From IMG/VR virus record IMGVR_UViG_3300008113_000252, positions 1 through 64,000 of that record: a stretch of DNA of 64,000 bases, one strand, 5' to 3'. The position numbers and the translations under genes were made by a program. Positions 47,615 to 57,700 of this stretch are shown piece after piece (position 1 is the stretch's first letter; each line of letters begins with the position of its first letter). Source of the DNA: a virus. The notes beneath the pieces are model-generated. The model saw only the letters and a program-made list of their open reading frames with translations, ran no database searches and had not been told where the DNA came from.

Positions 47615-48002
47615 CTTTATCAGCTTTTTCTTTCTTAAGTCTTGCAATACGCTCTGCAGTAGTTTCTTTCTTCTCTTCTACAGGAGCAGCTGCAGCCGGT
47701 TGTGCAACTGGTACTTCACGTACGGTTTCCTTAATGATAGTGTTTGTACCACCACCTCCAGCAGAAGCATTATTAGTAGCAGAGTTATCAATGTTTAGAA
47801 CAATTGGTGCGGCTGCTTGTCCTGCAGAGGCAGGAGCTTCAGCAACTTGCTCAGTCTTTACTTCAGACTCTTCTTCAACACCAAAGATCTTATTGATATT
47901 AGTAGTAGCCCAGATTCCAAATCCGGTTACTGCTGTTCCTGCAACACCTAGAATAGTTTTCTTAAGTCCTGACAGTCCTCCTTCTTGAGTTTCTTCGCTC
48001 AT
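47598..48002 (-). CDS. Membrane protein with Ala/Pro-rich tail
   Basis: 134 residues: one short hydrophobic segment (about 15-32, TILGVAGTAVTGFGIWAT), then a disordered Ala/Pro/Gln/Glu region with a GGGG stretch, and a charged helix (TAERIARLKKEKADK). It has the look of an inner-membrane protein reaching across the periplasm. Between the T9SS protein and the CsgG-like gene, it may link them (inference). Confidence 0.55.
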   Translation of the reverse strand: MSEETQEGGLSGLKKTILGVAGTAVTGFGIWATTNINKIFGVEEESEVKTEQVAEAPASAGQAAAPIVLNIDNSATNNASAGGGGTNTIIKETVREVPVAQPAAAAPVEEKKETTAERIARLKKEKADKDGAQN

Positions 48003-48006
48003 GGTT

Positions 48007-49935
48007 TTAATATTTAATGATTTTGTAAAATTTCTCTCTATCGTTAGTTGTCAGCTTCACGATGTAAACACCGTTAGGAAGGTCACCAAACCAAATACCT
48101 TGAGTTTGAAAACCTCTTTCAGTGATTTTACTAGAAACTGACTTAACAATCTGGCCCTGAGAGTTAAGAACCAGACCGCTAAAGTTTGTAAAGTCTTCAA
48201 TGTAAAAGTCTACAACCAACCAATGGTTAGTAAGATCAGTTACAGGATTAGGATAAGTAATAAATCCAGTGAGTAGAGCTCTAGTCTCTTCATCCATATC
48301 GGCTCTACCGTTGATCACAGAACCGTCATTTGGTGAAGGACGGATAGACATATCATAAGCATTCTCATCACCTGCAGCTTTATTAAAGATTGCAAGAGGA
48401 GAAGTTCTCCATCCAAGAATAGACTTAACTGCAAATCTGAAAGTAAATACTTGAGACGGTCCTTGAAGAAGAGCGGGGTTCATCTTATCTTCGTGACCAG
48501 CCCAGAATACACCACCATCTTTAAACGTCATAAATGATGTCCACTTTGAAGCAGAATCTCCCATATTCAGAGACACAAACTCAAATACCGCAGTATCATA
48601 CTGGATTCCCATCTGCAGAGCTCCAACCTTATTACCAAACGTGTACACTGTCACAGGTACATCAATGTAATTATCAGTTGTTACAATAAGCTTAGGAATT
48701 CTAAATTCAATTGAGTCTGGCTTATTAGAGAAGTATACGGCTGGATCAAGAATATAATCTGTACCAGATCCAGGGTTTGCCATCTTAGCAAGAATGGTTG
48801 CAGGGTTGTTGTATCCTGAAGTTGTAGCATCACCTACCACATATACATAAGGTTCTAGAGTATCAAGACTATTTACAATAGAATCAATTACGTATAGTCT
48901 AGGTACGTTTGTCCAGTTAGGTGTAGTAGTAGCAGCATTTGCAGTTGCCCACTGAGAAGGCCAAAGAACAGATACGTTATTAATACCTGTAAATAGTTGG
49001 TCCCAATCTGATTGGTTAAGAGCAAGTCTGTTAAATACAGCAAATGCATCTGATACAGTTACAGACTGACTCTCGTTAATATCACCTTCGTAGTATTCAA
49101 TACCGCTTAGAGTATCTTGAGAAGATACGTGGTTAGCCAACTTGTAAGCATCTACAATAGTCAAAGCTCCACCATCAGACATAGAGTCTGTTTGTGCAGA
49201 GATTTTCATGTGCCAGTAGTTTGTATCAAGTGGGTGAGTGAACTCTACTAGACCAACCATATTGGTTGAGTCAGTAGCAATTGGTTGCCAAGTAGCAAGA
49301 GGTGTAGACTTAAGTCTCTTCTTAGCAGAGAACCAAACACCTTGAGCGGGTGAACCATCAGCGTTTCTAACCTTTACAGGGAACGTCATTGGGGTCATCT
49401 GGAAAGCACCACCGTAACTATAGAGCTCAAGGTTTACGTCAGTACCATTACCAATTGTTGCAAGAGCAGGATAATTACTAGATCCTGAAATTGCCATAGA
49501 AGTGGCTACACCATCATATGCACCAGAATGAAAAAGACGAAGCTTAAACATAGCCCCGTCTGCCCAGTCAAAGTTCGGTGTAGAACCAGTATATGATGCT
49601 ACTACGTTAATGTAGCCAGCATTTGTAAAATAAGAACCGTACTTATCTGTAATAGGTTGTGCGGTCGGTCCCCAAAACATGACAGCGTTTGAAAACTTAG
49701 CGTTGTCATAGAAGAGTCGGAATTGTACAGCCTTTACCGGAGTAGCGGTAGGGTTAGCAAAGTGAACGTATACATCTGTGTACGTTGCCGGATAGTTATC
49801 CAGTGTAAATAGAGTATCTACAAGGATATAAGGGTCGTTACTTGCGGGTGCTACAAGTATTTCATTAGCACCGTTTTGAGCAAGAACGCTTAAAGAAATA
49901 AGAGAAGTCGAGAGACTCCACCAAAACTTTTTCAT
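48007..49935 (-). CDS. T9SS-exported cohesin/dockerin-like scaffold protein
   Basis: 642 residues. Signal peptide MKKFWWSLSTSLISLSVLAQ. Cohesin-like module 1 (about 45-150: VYVHFANPTATPVKAVQFRL). A beta domain (about 183-250). Dockerin-like repeats at about 252-304: DGGALTIVDAYKLANHV and GDINESQSVTVSDAFAVFNRL, two F-hand calcium motifs. Cohesin-like module 2 (about 415-545: VGALQMGIQYDTAVFEFVSL). A C-terminal T9SS type A sorting domain (about 560-642: ITYPNPVTDL ... LPNGVYIVKL ... KIIKY). T9SS exists only in Bacteroidota. First gene of the envelope operon, behind the repeated promoter-like element. Probably exported by the host and displayed on the surface or on virions. Confidence 0.72.
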   Translation of the reverse strand: MKKFWWSLSTSLISLSVLAQNGANEILVAPASNDPYILVDTLFTLDNYPATYTDVYVHFANPTATPVKAVQFRLFYDNAKFSNAVMFWGPTAQPITDKYGSYFTNAGYINVVASYTGSTPNFDWADGAMFKLRLFHSGAYDGVATSMAISGSSNYPALATIGNGTDVNLELYSYGGAFQMTPMTFPVKVRNADGSPAQGVWFSAKKRLKSTPLATWQPIATDSTNMVGLVEFTHPLDTNYWHMKISAQTDSMSDGGALTIVDAYKLANHVSSQDTLSGIEYYEGDINESQSVTVSDAFAVFNRLALNQSDWDQLFTGINNVSVLWPSQWATANAATTTPNWTNVPRLYVIDSIVNSLDTLEPYVYVVGDATTSGYNNPATILAKMANPGSGTDYILDPAVYFSNKPDSIEFRIPKLIVTTDNYIDVPVTVYTFGNKVGALQMGIQYDTAVFEFVSLNMGDSASKWTSFMTFKDGGVFWAGHEDKMNPALLQGPSQVFTFRFAVKSILGWRTSPLAIFNKAAGDENAYDMSIRPSPNDGSVINGRADMDEETRALLTGFITYPNPVTDLTNHWLVVDFYIEDFTNFSGLVLNSQGQIVKSVSSKITERGFQTQGIWFGDLPNGVYIVKLTTNDREKFYKIIKY

Positions 49936-49977
49936 GTGCGGATAGCATTATGGGTTTCATAAAAGTTGTTGGTTTTG

Positions 49978-50004
49978 TCTCATATATAAGATACGAAATT
50001 CAGT
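49978..50004 (-). promoter_or_regulatory. Repeated promoter-like element, copy A
   Basis: On the minus strand ACTGAATTTCGTATC then TTATATATGAGAC, followed by AAAACCAACAAC before the 49935 start. Its near copy is at 43063-43091, also before an operon. Confidence 0.6.
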
Positions 50005-50042
50005 CTAATTGTCTAACTTTAACCCCCTTTAAATAATAAAAG

Positions 50043-50231
50043 ATGTTTAAATTCAGTTATAATCACTGGTTCCACTTAGAGTTTCTAAGTAATAACAACA
50101 CCTTATTAGGTGTAAACCTTTCAAAGATTATTTATGGATACCAGAAAGATGAAACCTCAGAAATAATTGAAGCTAACGGTTACTCCCTTGAAATAGGGAT
50201 ACTAATCGCAAAGCTTACAGTTATACTTTAG
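50043..50231 (+). CDS. Small plus-strand protein inside the minus block
   Basis: 62 residues (MFKFSYNHWFHLEFLS...), ending with a hydrophobic stretch (SLEIGILIAKLTVIL). It has an AAATAATAAAAG leader typical of this genome and a good coding pattern. It overlaps the convergent giant gene by 4 bases. Function unknown. Confidence 0.6.
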   Translation: MFKFSYNHWFHLEFLSNNNTLLGVNLSKIIYGYQKDETSEIIEANGYSLEIGILIAKLTVIL

Positions 50232-53200
50232 TTTCCGGTGTAATCGGAATCTACTGTATCAAAACCTTTCCAGCGGTTGATGGTGTATAGAGCCGGGATA
50301 ACGTCACCCCATTCTTTTGCAAGTTTGAGTTGTCCCGCTCTAGTACCTCTTTGATAATACACCTCTTTATTTTCAAGCAGTTCTTGATTGCTCTGAACAA
50401 TACCGTAGTAAGAGAATTGCATAGTTTTCCAAAAAGCTTCTACAAATTGATTTGCATACTTGAAAGAAGCAATTGGATTTTCACTTAATGTCAAGAAGTC
50501 TGCAGGGTTTATAAAGAAAGCTAGATCGTTTCCAACTTTGTCATTCAAGAAAGACAATCCGTTAAAACTTCTTCTAAAAGTGAAGAAAGCATCGTCATCA
50601 TCCTCATCATCTCCCAAATCTTTTAAAGATGCTATAAGATTTCCAAGCATAAAAGTAGAAGTGAAGAACACTAATTGCGCACCAACTTTTCCAATATTGG
50701 CTTTCTGATCTTTTTCTAAAGAATTCCAGGCCTCTGATGAATTTCTTACTCCGAATGTCTTAAGAGCAGCAATAAACTTAATTAAGCTCACATATCTTCC
50801 TTCATACCAACCAAGGTTCTCATCAAAGTATCTTCCCTTAAAGTGAGCTTTAAAGGAGGGGTAAACCCATTTGTGGAACTGCATTGCTGCAGCACCAATA
50901 GCATTATCTTGTATTGCTACTCTGTCTTCTGCAGCGTAGTTACCGTGAATTTGTTTGTTTACTTCGTATATATAATTCTGAACCATTCTCTTTTGGTCAT
51001 CATCATACTTAACTTTTTCACCAGCACCGCCACCGTAATCATTAATTATGTACCAATCACCATCCTTAAGCTTTAAAGTCCTTGCATCAGGATCCCAATC
51101 ATAGGCATCAAGAGCAGAAGTCTGAGAACCGTTCTCCTCATTAACTAGTTTAATTTTAGCAAGCATTGCTAAACCAGTACTTGATTGAATTAAAAATTCA
51201 CCTCCATCTTGGAAAAAGTAGCTACCCGGTATTTGATTAGCATTACCACGCTCATCTTCACTAATGAGATGCCTAGGCATATTAAAATATCTTATAAGAG
51301 CTTCCGTCTTTGAACCAGGTTGATCGTCTACAAGCTCAAGATTAGCATTAAATCCAGACATTGTTTTCTGAATCTTATTAGGAAAGTAATCTGTATAGAG
51401 TAACTTTCTTGCATGAGCTAAACCTTTAGCACTAAAATGAACACCGGCAAAACCTTCAATGTGGTTTGCAACACCACCAAACGCCAAGTTAGCAGCGTTA
51501 CCCCAAACGTTGTAACCAACATATACTAATGAAGAAGCGCTTACTATTTTCTTTAAAGCAAGACTTCCAATTTTTGACATTCCGCTCAAGTCTTCAAAGT
51601 AGTTCTCTTCATAATAGATTTGCTTAAACCACTTCTCAAGCCTTTTAACTGTTGCAGAACTTTCTGTAGCGGTTACATTCTCAAAAGCAGGCTTACCTGT
51701 GAGTGAGTTAAACTTCTTTCTTGTGTAGTAAGTTCTGTTAGTAGCAGCTTCTTTAAGCATAAGGAAGGTGTCTTCAGCAGCCATCTTTTGCTCATATATA
51801 GAAACCTGATTGTGAAATATCTTCATAGACTTAAGAACATCTCTACTTACAATATTCTTTTGAGGTCTTCTATTTAATCGTGCTCTTTCTTCTTTGAGAT
51901 CTTTAAGGAGTTTTTCATGCTCAGCAAAGGAAATCTTCTTAGAGAGGAGATCTTCTTTCAAAGTTGAAAGTTGATCATTGATCTTATTTATTTTTTCTTG
52001 AACATTATCATCAAATGTTCCAGTCATAAACAAAGGCAGAGATGAAACAGGTCTTCCCTTTTCATCAATCTTGGTTCTTCTTACAGCAGGTATAGGAAGA
52101 TTCCAATCAAAAAAGAAATCCTTTAGACTATAAAGCATTCTTACTATAGCCCTAAGAGGTACAGTAGGGATATGTGCAAACTGCTCACTGTAATCATTGT
52201 AAGAAGGTACTCTATGCTTATAACGTTCTTGTACATCATCCGGAAGTTTTGCCATTACTCCCTTCTGCATTTCGTTCACATAGAAGTTATAAAACTTACT
52301 TTGTGCTCTTTCAAGATCTGTTCTAGGATTTAACAGAATACTATACTTAGCGTTTGTAAAGCTTTTACCGGAAGGATCTCTTGCATCTAATCTTGGTTCA
52401 ACATACTTACGTTTAGGAACTTCAATGGTTCTGGTTGTAGCTACACCGGTATAACCCTTACCACTTCTAACGGGAAGAGTTACATCGTGAAGAACATTGT
52501 AGTATTTGTTTCTAAATACTCGGTATTGACTATCGCTTACCTGTGGTCTTTTTACCCAAGCCCTTCCATTAAAGTATTCAAATCTAGATCTTGCTGCTTT
52601 AAATTCATCGGTGTACTTGTGGTATTCACCATCTTTAAACGTACCATTCTCAATAATCTCAGCTCTTCTAAATCTATTATAAGCTTCTCTTTTTTCAAAA
52701 AGTTCTTTGTTGTGTTGAATGTGCTTAGGATCAGCAGAAAGAGGATCTTTAATCTCATAGTAGTTTATCCACTTACCATCGGCGTCATAAAGATCTTTTC
52801 TAGAATTATCCTCCATTTCATAATATGCAGTAGAATAAGGGTCAACAACTACAAGGTCTCCTTTAGCATCAACCTCATACATAAAACCATAGTCTACAAC
52901 TCTTCCTGGAGAAAGTCTAATCAAATCTGCAGCAGCCTCATCAGCTCTCTTATTGAAAGCACGAGAATTATCTTGAGCAGTCAACAACTGTCTTTTAAAT
53001 CTCTTAGCAATAATTCTAAGAAGTACATCTGTACTAGTATCAAGATCACCAATCGCAGCATCAACTCCTGAAATAGTCTCAGCTTCTTTTAAAGCTTGAT
53101 CAATCTCCTCATCTGTAAGTTTTTGAGAAGTACCAGTTTTAATTATATATTTTACATGCTGTTCTTTAGCAGCATGTACAACGGCTAATGCCTCGTTTAA

Positions 53201-54721
53201 AGCTAATACCATTTTATCATAGAGCTTTTGCTGCTCTAATGGAAGTTCTGGTCGTAGTTCACCTGAAGCTCTTTGAATATCACTATATGTTTCTAGAAAA
53301 TTTGAAGCATTAGTAATGATACCAGCAGCCCTCTCAGACTCAACGTTTTCTTTATTTGAAAGAAAGTCAATGATTTTTTGCATGTCCTCCGTAGCATAAC
53401 GAAGAAATCTAGAGTAAGCAAGTATTGCTCTACCAGACTTACCCTCTTTCTCTATTACAAACAAAAGATCTTGCAGCTTATTAATGGTATCTTCAGCCTT
53501 TGGTACAAACAATCTATTGTTATCATCTCTGAGATTCACTCTTTCACGATAGATATCGGAAAGATTCTTTAATCTCATAGTCAAAGGCTTAATAATTGAG
53601 TTCTCTATTAAGAGTTGAGCTCTTTTCTGAGGTAGTGATTTCTCAGTGTCAGCTTCTTCAAACAATGCTTGACCTACTGGATTACCACTGTAATGAGTTT
53701 TTTCTGCAATGATTGCGTCAGCAAGCATAGACTCCTCATAATACATGTTCTCTGAACGACCTTCATCTACAATACCATTGATACCTGTCTCAGTCTCATT
53801 AATATTGACTTTGTATCTGTGAGTATATGCTTCTGTAACTTTAAAACCAGCAGCCTCCAACATTCTAGTATACACATTTACCTGAAGAATATGCTGCTGA
53901 TGTTTTGTAAGCTTTGAAGCCAGACCCTTTTCTACAAGAATTGAATCATTCTCAAGGTCGTATGCAGTGTGGTAGTAAGAAATCTTACCGTTATTGTTTT
54001 TCTCTTTTACAGAAGTCTTTGATGTTTTAAGATCAAGAACCTGCATGCTTCCGTTTCTTTTTACAACAAGCACGTCTATAGAACCGGCAATACCAGCTTC
54101 TACATTTTGAACAACCACTTGAGGAATAAGCACTGAGCCCATCTCAAGATGAGTTCTTACAACAGCTTCCATCTCACTCCAGATATCATTCAGAGTTTCA
54201 GTAGAAACCTCTAGTGTCTTTTTATTACCCTGCTCATCAAAGTAATCCAAAGAAACATCGGTTAATCTTTTACCTGTAATAATACCCTCCAGCATTCTAT
54301 CAGCAAGATTACCTATTTCTCTATTAAGTAAATAGTTATCTATTTTAGAAGAGCCCTTGATAGCTGTTGTAGTAGACTTTAAAATCTGACCGGTTTGTCT
54401 ATCTACATAAGTGTGAGACGTAGGATCAAAGTCAGTTTTTTCAGTAAACTCAAGAACACTAATAACAGCATCTCGTTGAGCCTGGCTTGTAGACTGATCC
54501 GCAACTGTTTGATAGTAAGAAACCTTTACAGGGTCTATTGCTTTTTCAACATACATGTTTTTCAGCATCTCTGAAACCTGCTCAGGAGAAGGTATAGCAT
54601 CTCCATTACCAGCCTTTTGGTAAGAAGTAATAAGACTATCTACTAGAATATTATTACCGTTATAAGCACTTAACAAAGCCTGATATCCAGGATCATTAAC
54701 ATTAAAACAAGACGTTGCCAT
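50228..54721 (-). CDS. Giant protein with N-terminal PD-(D/E)XK nuclease domain
   Basis: 1497 residues. The nuclease-like domain spans about 100-300: HTYVDRQTGQILKSTTTA, E208, GSID (D216), VLDLKTSK (D230, K232) and LQVNVY (Q280). The long central part is helical and coiled (KINKINDQLSTLKEDLLSKK), and the C-terminal third has hydrophobic segments (IVSASSLVYVGYNVWGNAA, LVFFTSTFMLGNLIASL). crAss-like phages carry such giant proteins beside the RNA polymerase; they are probably virion proteins injected with DNA. The nuclease may act on host DNA or incoming ends (inference). Five bases from the next giant gene. Confidence 0.75.
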   Translation of the reverse strand: MATSCFNVNDPGYQALLSAYNGNNILVDSLITSYQKAGNGDAIPSPEQVSEMLKNMYVEKAIDPVKVSYYQTVADQSTSQAQRDAVISVLEFTEKTDFDPTSHTYVDRQTGQILKSTTTAIKGSSKIDNYLLNREIGNLADRMLEGIITGKRLTDVSLDYFDEQGNKKTLEVSTETLNDIWSEMEAVVRTHLEMGSVLIPQVVVQNVEAGIAGSIDVLVVKRNGSMQVLDLKTSKTSVKEKNNNGKISYYHTAYDLENDSILVEKGLASKLTKHQQHILQVNVYTRMLEAAGFKVTEAYTHRYKVNINETETGINGIVDEGRSENMYYEESMLADAIIAEKTHYSGNPVGQALFEEADTEKSLPQKRAQLLIENSIIKPLTMRLKNLSDIYRERVNLRDDNNRLFVPKAEDTINKLQDLLFVIEKEGKSGRAILAYSRFLRYATEDMQKIIDFLSNKENVESERAAGIITNASNFLETYSDIQRASGELRPELPLEQQKLYDKMVLALNEALAVVHAAKEQHVKYIIKTGTSQKLTDEEIDQALKEAETISGVDAAIGDLDTSTDVLLRIIAKRFKRQLLTAQDNSRAFNKRADEAAADLIRLSPGRVVDYGFMYEVDAKGDLVVVDPYSTAYYEMEDNSRKDLYDADGKWINYYEIKDPLSADPKHIQHNKELFEKREAYNRFRRAEIIENGTFKDGEYHKYTDEFKAARSRFEYFNGRAWVKRPQVSDSQYRVFRNKYYNVLHDVTLPVRSGKGYTGVATTRTIEVPKRKYVEPRLDARDPSGKSFTNAKYSILLNPRTDLERAQSKFYNFYVNEMQKGVMAKLPDDVQERYKHRVPSYNDYSEQFAHIPTVPLRAIVRMLYSLKDFFFDWNLPIPAVRRTKIDEKGRPVSSLPLFMTGTFDDNVQEKINKINDQLSTLKEDLLSKKISFAEHEKLLKDLKEERARLNRRPQKNIVSRDVLKSMKIFHNQVSIYEQKMAAEDTFLMLKEAATNRTYYTRKKFNSLTGKPAFENVTATESSATVKRLEKWFKQIYYEENYFEDLSGMSKIGSLALKKIVSASSLVYVGYNVWGNAANLAFGGVANHIEGFAGVHFSAKGLAHARKLLYTDYFPNKIQKTMSGFNANLELVDDQPGSKTEALIRYFNMPRHLISEDERGNANQIPGSYFFQDGGEFLIQSSTGLAMLAKIKLVNEENGSQTSALDAYDWDPDARTLKLKDGDWYIINDYGGGAGEKVKYDDDQKRMVQNYIYEVNKQIHGNYAAEDRVAIQDNAIGAAAMQFHKWVYPSFKAHFKGRYFDENLGWYEGRYVSLIKFIAALKTFGVRNSSEAWNSLEKDQKANIGKVGAQLVFFTSTFMLGNLIASLKDLGDDEDDDDAFFTFRRSFNGLSFLNDKVGNDLAFFINPADFLTLSENPIASFKYANQFVEAFWKTMQFSYYGIVQSNQELLENKEVYYQRGTRAGQLKLAKEWGDVIPALYTINRWKGFDTVDSDYTGN

Positions 54722-54725
54722 TTAA

Positions 54726-57700
54726 TTATAGGTTGATTGTTATACCGTAACAAGTTTGCATTCTATCAATAATATCGTCAAGATTTTGCACACTTCTATT
54801 AACCTGAATCGTTTCTTCTATAAGATCCATAAATTTACTAAAACTTGAGACATCTATATTACCTGTCTCTAAAGTTGTAAATGCTTTATTTTCATATAGT
54901 TGACGAAGCTTATTACGATCTTGTTCGGTAAGCTGATATGTATTTAAAGTTTCAAGGAAAGAAGTTGGAACTTTTGTTATACGTCTTCCTCCAAGATTTG
55001 AATTTTCAAAGTCAATATTTCCAGCAAACTCACTATCAGTAGTTGTTGCTGTCAATACTGCATTTTTGATAATTGCAGATCTTTGTTCCACTGCTTCCTG
55101 TTCAAGCTTAGGATTTACAGGTGTAACCGTTCTTGTAGCAGCAGGTTCAGTCTTTAAAGTAGGAGTAGTAGCTTGAGATTCCAGTAGAGTGTAGTTTGGA
55201 AGATCACCAAAGATGTATCCTGCACCAGTTTGAGATCTGTTACCCTTTACATTAACTTTCTCGTACTGAGCAAATGAACCGAAGAACCCGGCTCTACCCA
55301 ACTCTCTTTTAGAAGCATTCAATACAGCTACAACATTGTTATTACCAATTGAAATCTTTCTAGCCTTGCCGTCTGCAGTATTAAAGAATTCAGAATCAGT
55401 AACCCCACCATAGTAATAGTAAAGCTTGTAAAGATTTTTATCCTTAATTATGTATAACGGAAACTCTGTCTTAGTTCCTGATTCAAACTTCACACTGTTA
55501 AACTGTGAAGCACCAAATACAGGAGCTACCTTTTTAAAGTAATCGGCATATCCTTCAGACTCTTGATCAACATTAAGATTTTCTTCAAACGCTGATTGAT
55601 ATCCAAAGATGCTAACGTTTAAACGATCCTCTGTAACCTGCTTAAATAAAGCATCAAAGATTTCTTTTCTTTCATCTTTATAGTCAGGTGTAAACAAAGT
55701 CTTTATAGCATTTTGGTTTGCCGCATGCTTTGGCCAGTTTATAAGGAAGTCTCCAATAAACACATCCAACGGTCCACCAAATACTTTGCTTGACTTTGTA
55801 AGCATTCCTTCAGCATCTTTAAGAACGTTAATCGCCTCATTATTAGAAGCAAATATGTCTCTAAGTGCAATAGGTGCAACATAAGACAGGAAGCTTCCGC
55901 TCTTAAAGTTTAAGCCGTCTTTAACCATCAAGTAGTGTACAAGATCCAAGAATGCTGATCTAACAGTAATACCGTTATCAAGTACATCAGAATTACTAAT
56001 ACCATCTACAAAATCTCTGTAGAGCATATCACCAATTTCAGGTGACAGCTTGCTCCAGCTGTTAAGAGATACTCTATTTACCTGCTCACGGTTTTTAGTA
56101 TTTGTCTGACCGTTAACCTTTTTAGCAGGATTAGAGAAAAGATAATCTTGAATAAATCTATTTCTAATACCCTTATCAGAGTAGTATCTTCTTAGTGAAC
56201 CTACAATTTGAGTAATGTCTTTAACGGAAGGTTGACTAGTCTTAAGAGCTTCATAGATCAAAGCATTTGAAAGATTACTATTTCTCATATCACCATCTTC
56301 TAGCTTATTCATATAAGCAGAAGCAGTAATTACAGACATTAAGTCCTTTCTAATATTTTCAACAGCTCCTCTTTTAATGTAATCCGTAGGACTTAATACA
56401 TTTTCAAGAGACTCCTGAACAAATCCAAACACAGGAGATCTATCAATAAACACCGTCCTAAACAGTTTTGATAATTCTTTAAGCGCTTTAATTTGAGTTG
56501 TAAGATAATCGTTGTTTGATATAGCGGTTGTAATACCTTCAACAGGGAAACCTGAATTTGAAATAGACTTAACACCTTCTTCGGTAGTAAACATATCGGC
56601 TAATTCAAGATATTTATCAAAGCTATCTGAATCTTTACCGACACCCTGGTTAAGCTTGGTCAGCTTAGCAAAGTCACTGAATATCTGAGCTTGTGTTTTT
56701 ACTTTATCAAATTGAAACAAAAGCTTTAGCTGGTTCTCAACTTCTGAGATAGGCATTTCCTCAATAGCCTTTTCTATAGGCAATACCGAGTACTTTAAAG
56801 TTTCATATCCGGCAGAAGCATCTACTGCATTTTTGTATTGACTTATAGACTCAACATCGTCAGCTTCCGTTTTAAGTTTAGCTTTAAAGAGTTGAATCAT
56901 TTGATCCATTATCTCTTTACTGCTTGCACCTTTATCCGCACTCTTAACCTTGATTGAAGATCTGGAGTTTTTAAGAGCATTTGAAAAGTGTCTAACAATA
57001 GGCTGATTGATAAACAATAGAGCGTCTTCTACTGAAACACCAAGAGAAGTCATGTATGCAACAACACCAGTTTGCTCAAGGCTCATACCGTACATCCTTG
57101 CAACAGGATTACTAGGGTTATCAACCATGATGCTCACAGTTTGAGACATGTTATCTGAAATGTCGTTACCGTCAGTATCAACAACATTTTCAAATGTGTT
57201 ATATCGGTTACCATTTACTGTGAATCCAGCATCCTCATTACCAGAAACTCTTCCTAAGTTTAAAAGAGAGTAAGCAAGTACACCATTTACAGCTGGACCA
57301 ATATTCTCAGCACCTTCTCTAATGTTACCAAAAGAATCAAGTTGACCAAGAATAGAATCGTGAATACCCACTTGAGCATCAATGAAGTTAGCAAACTCAG
57401 GTGATTCTTCTTTTACCTTTCTTTCAAAAGCATCATAAGAACCAGTCTTCATTGGTTGATAAGACTTAGGAATACCGCCATCTTTTGCAACAGTACGAGA
57501 CTCAGAACCTTGTAGTGCTGTTTTTAGTTTAAGAATTCTGTTATTAATGTATTCAGGAGTAGCTCTATACTTCTCTTCTGTATACTCAATACCCATTTTC
57601 TGGGTAATACCTTCTCTTAATACTTCATTTGTAGGATCTTCATACTGTGAAAGCTCCAAAGCATACTCTTCATTATTATTAATGAGAGAGTTAAAGTAAG

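Noticed and set aside
52487-53071. 194-residue plus-strand open frame
   Set aside because: Antisense to the giant 50228-54721 gene; Ile/Ser/Lys-rich composition typical of a shadow, no leader or start context.
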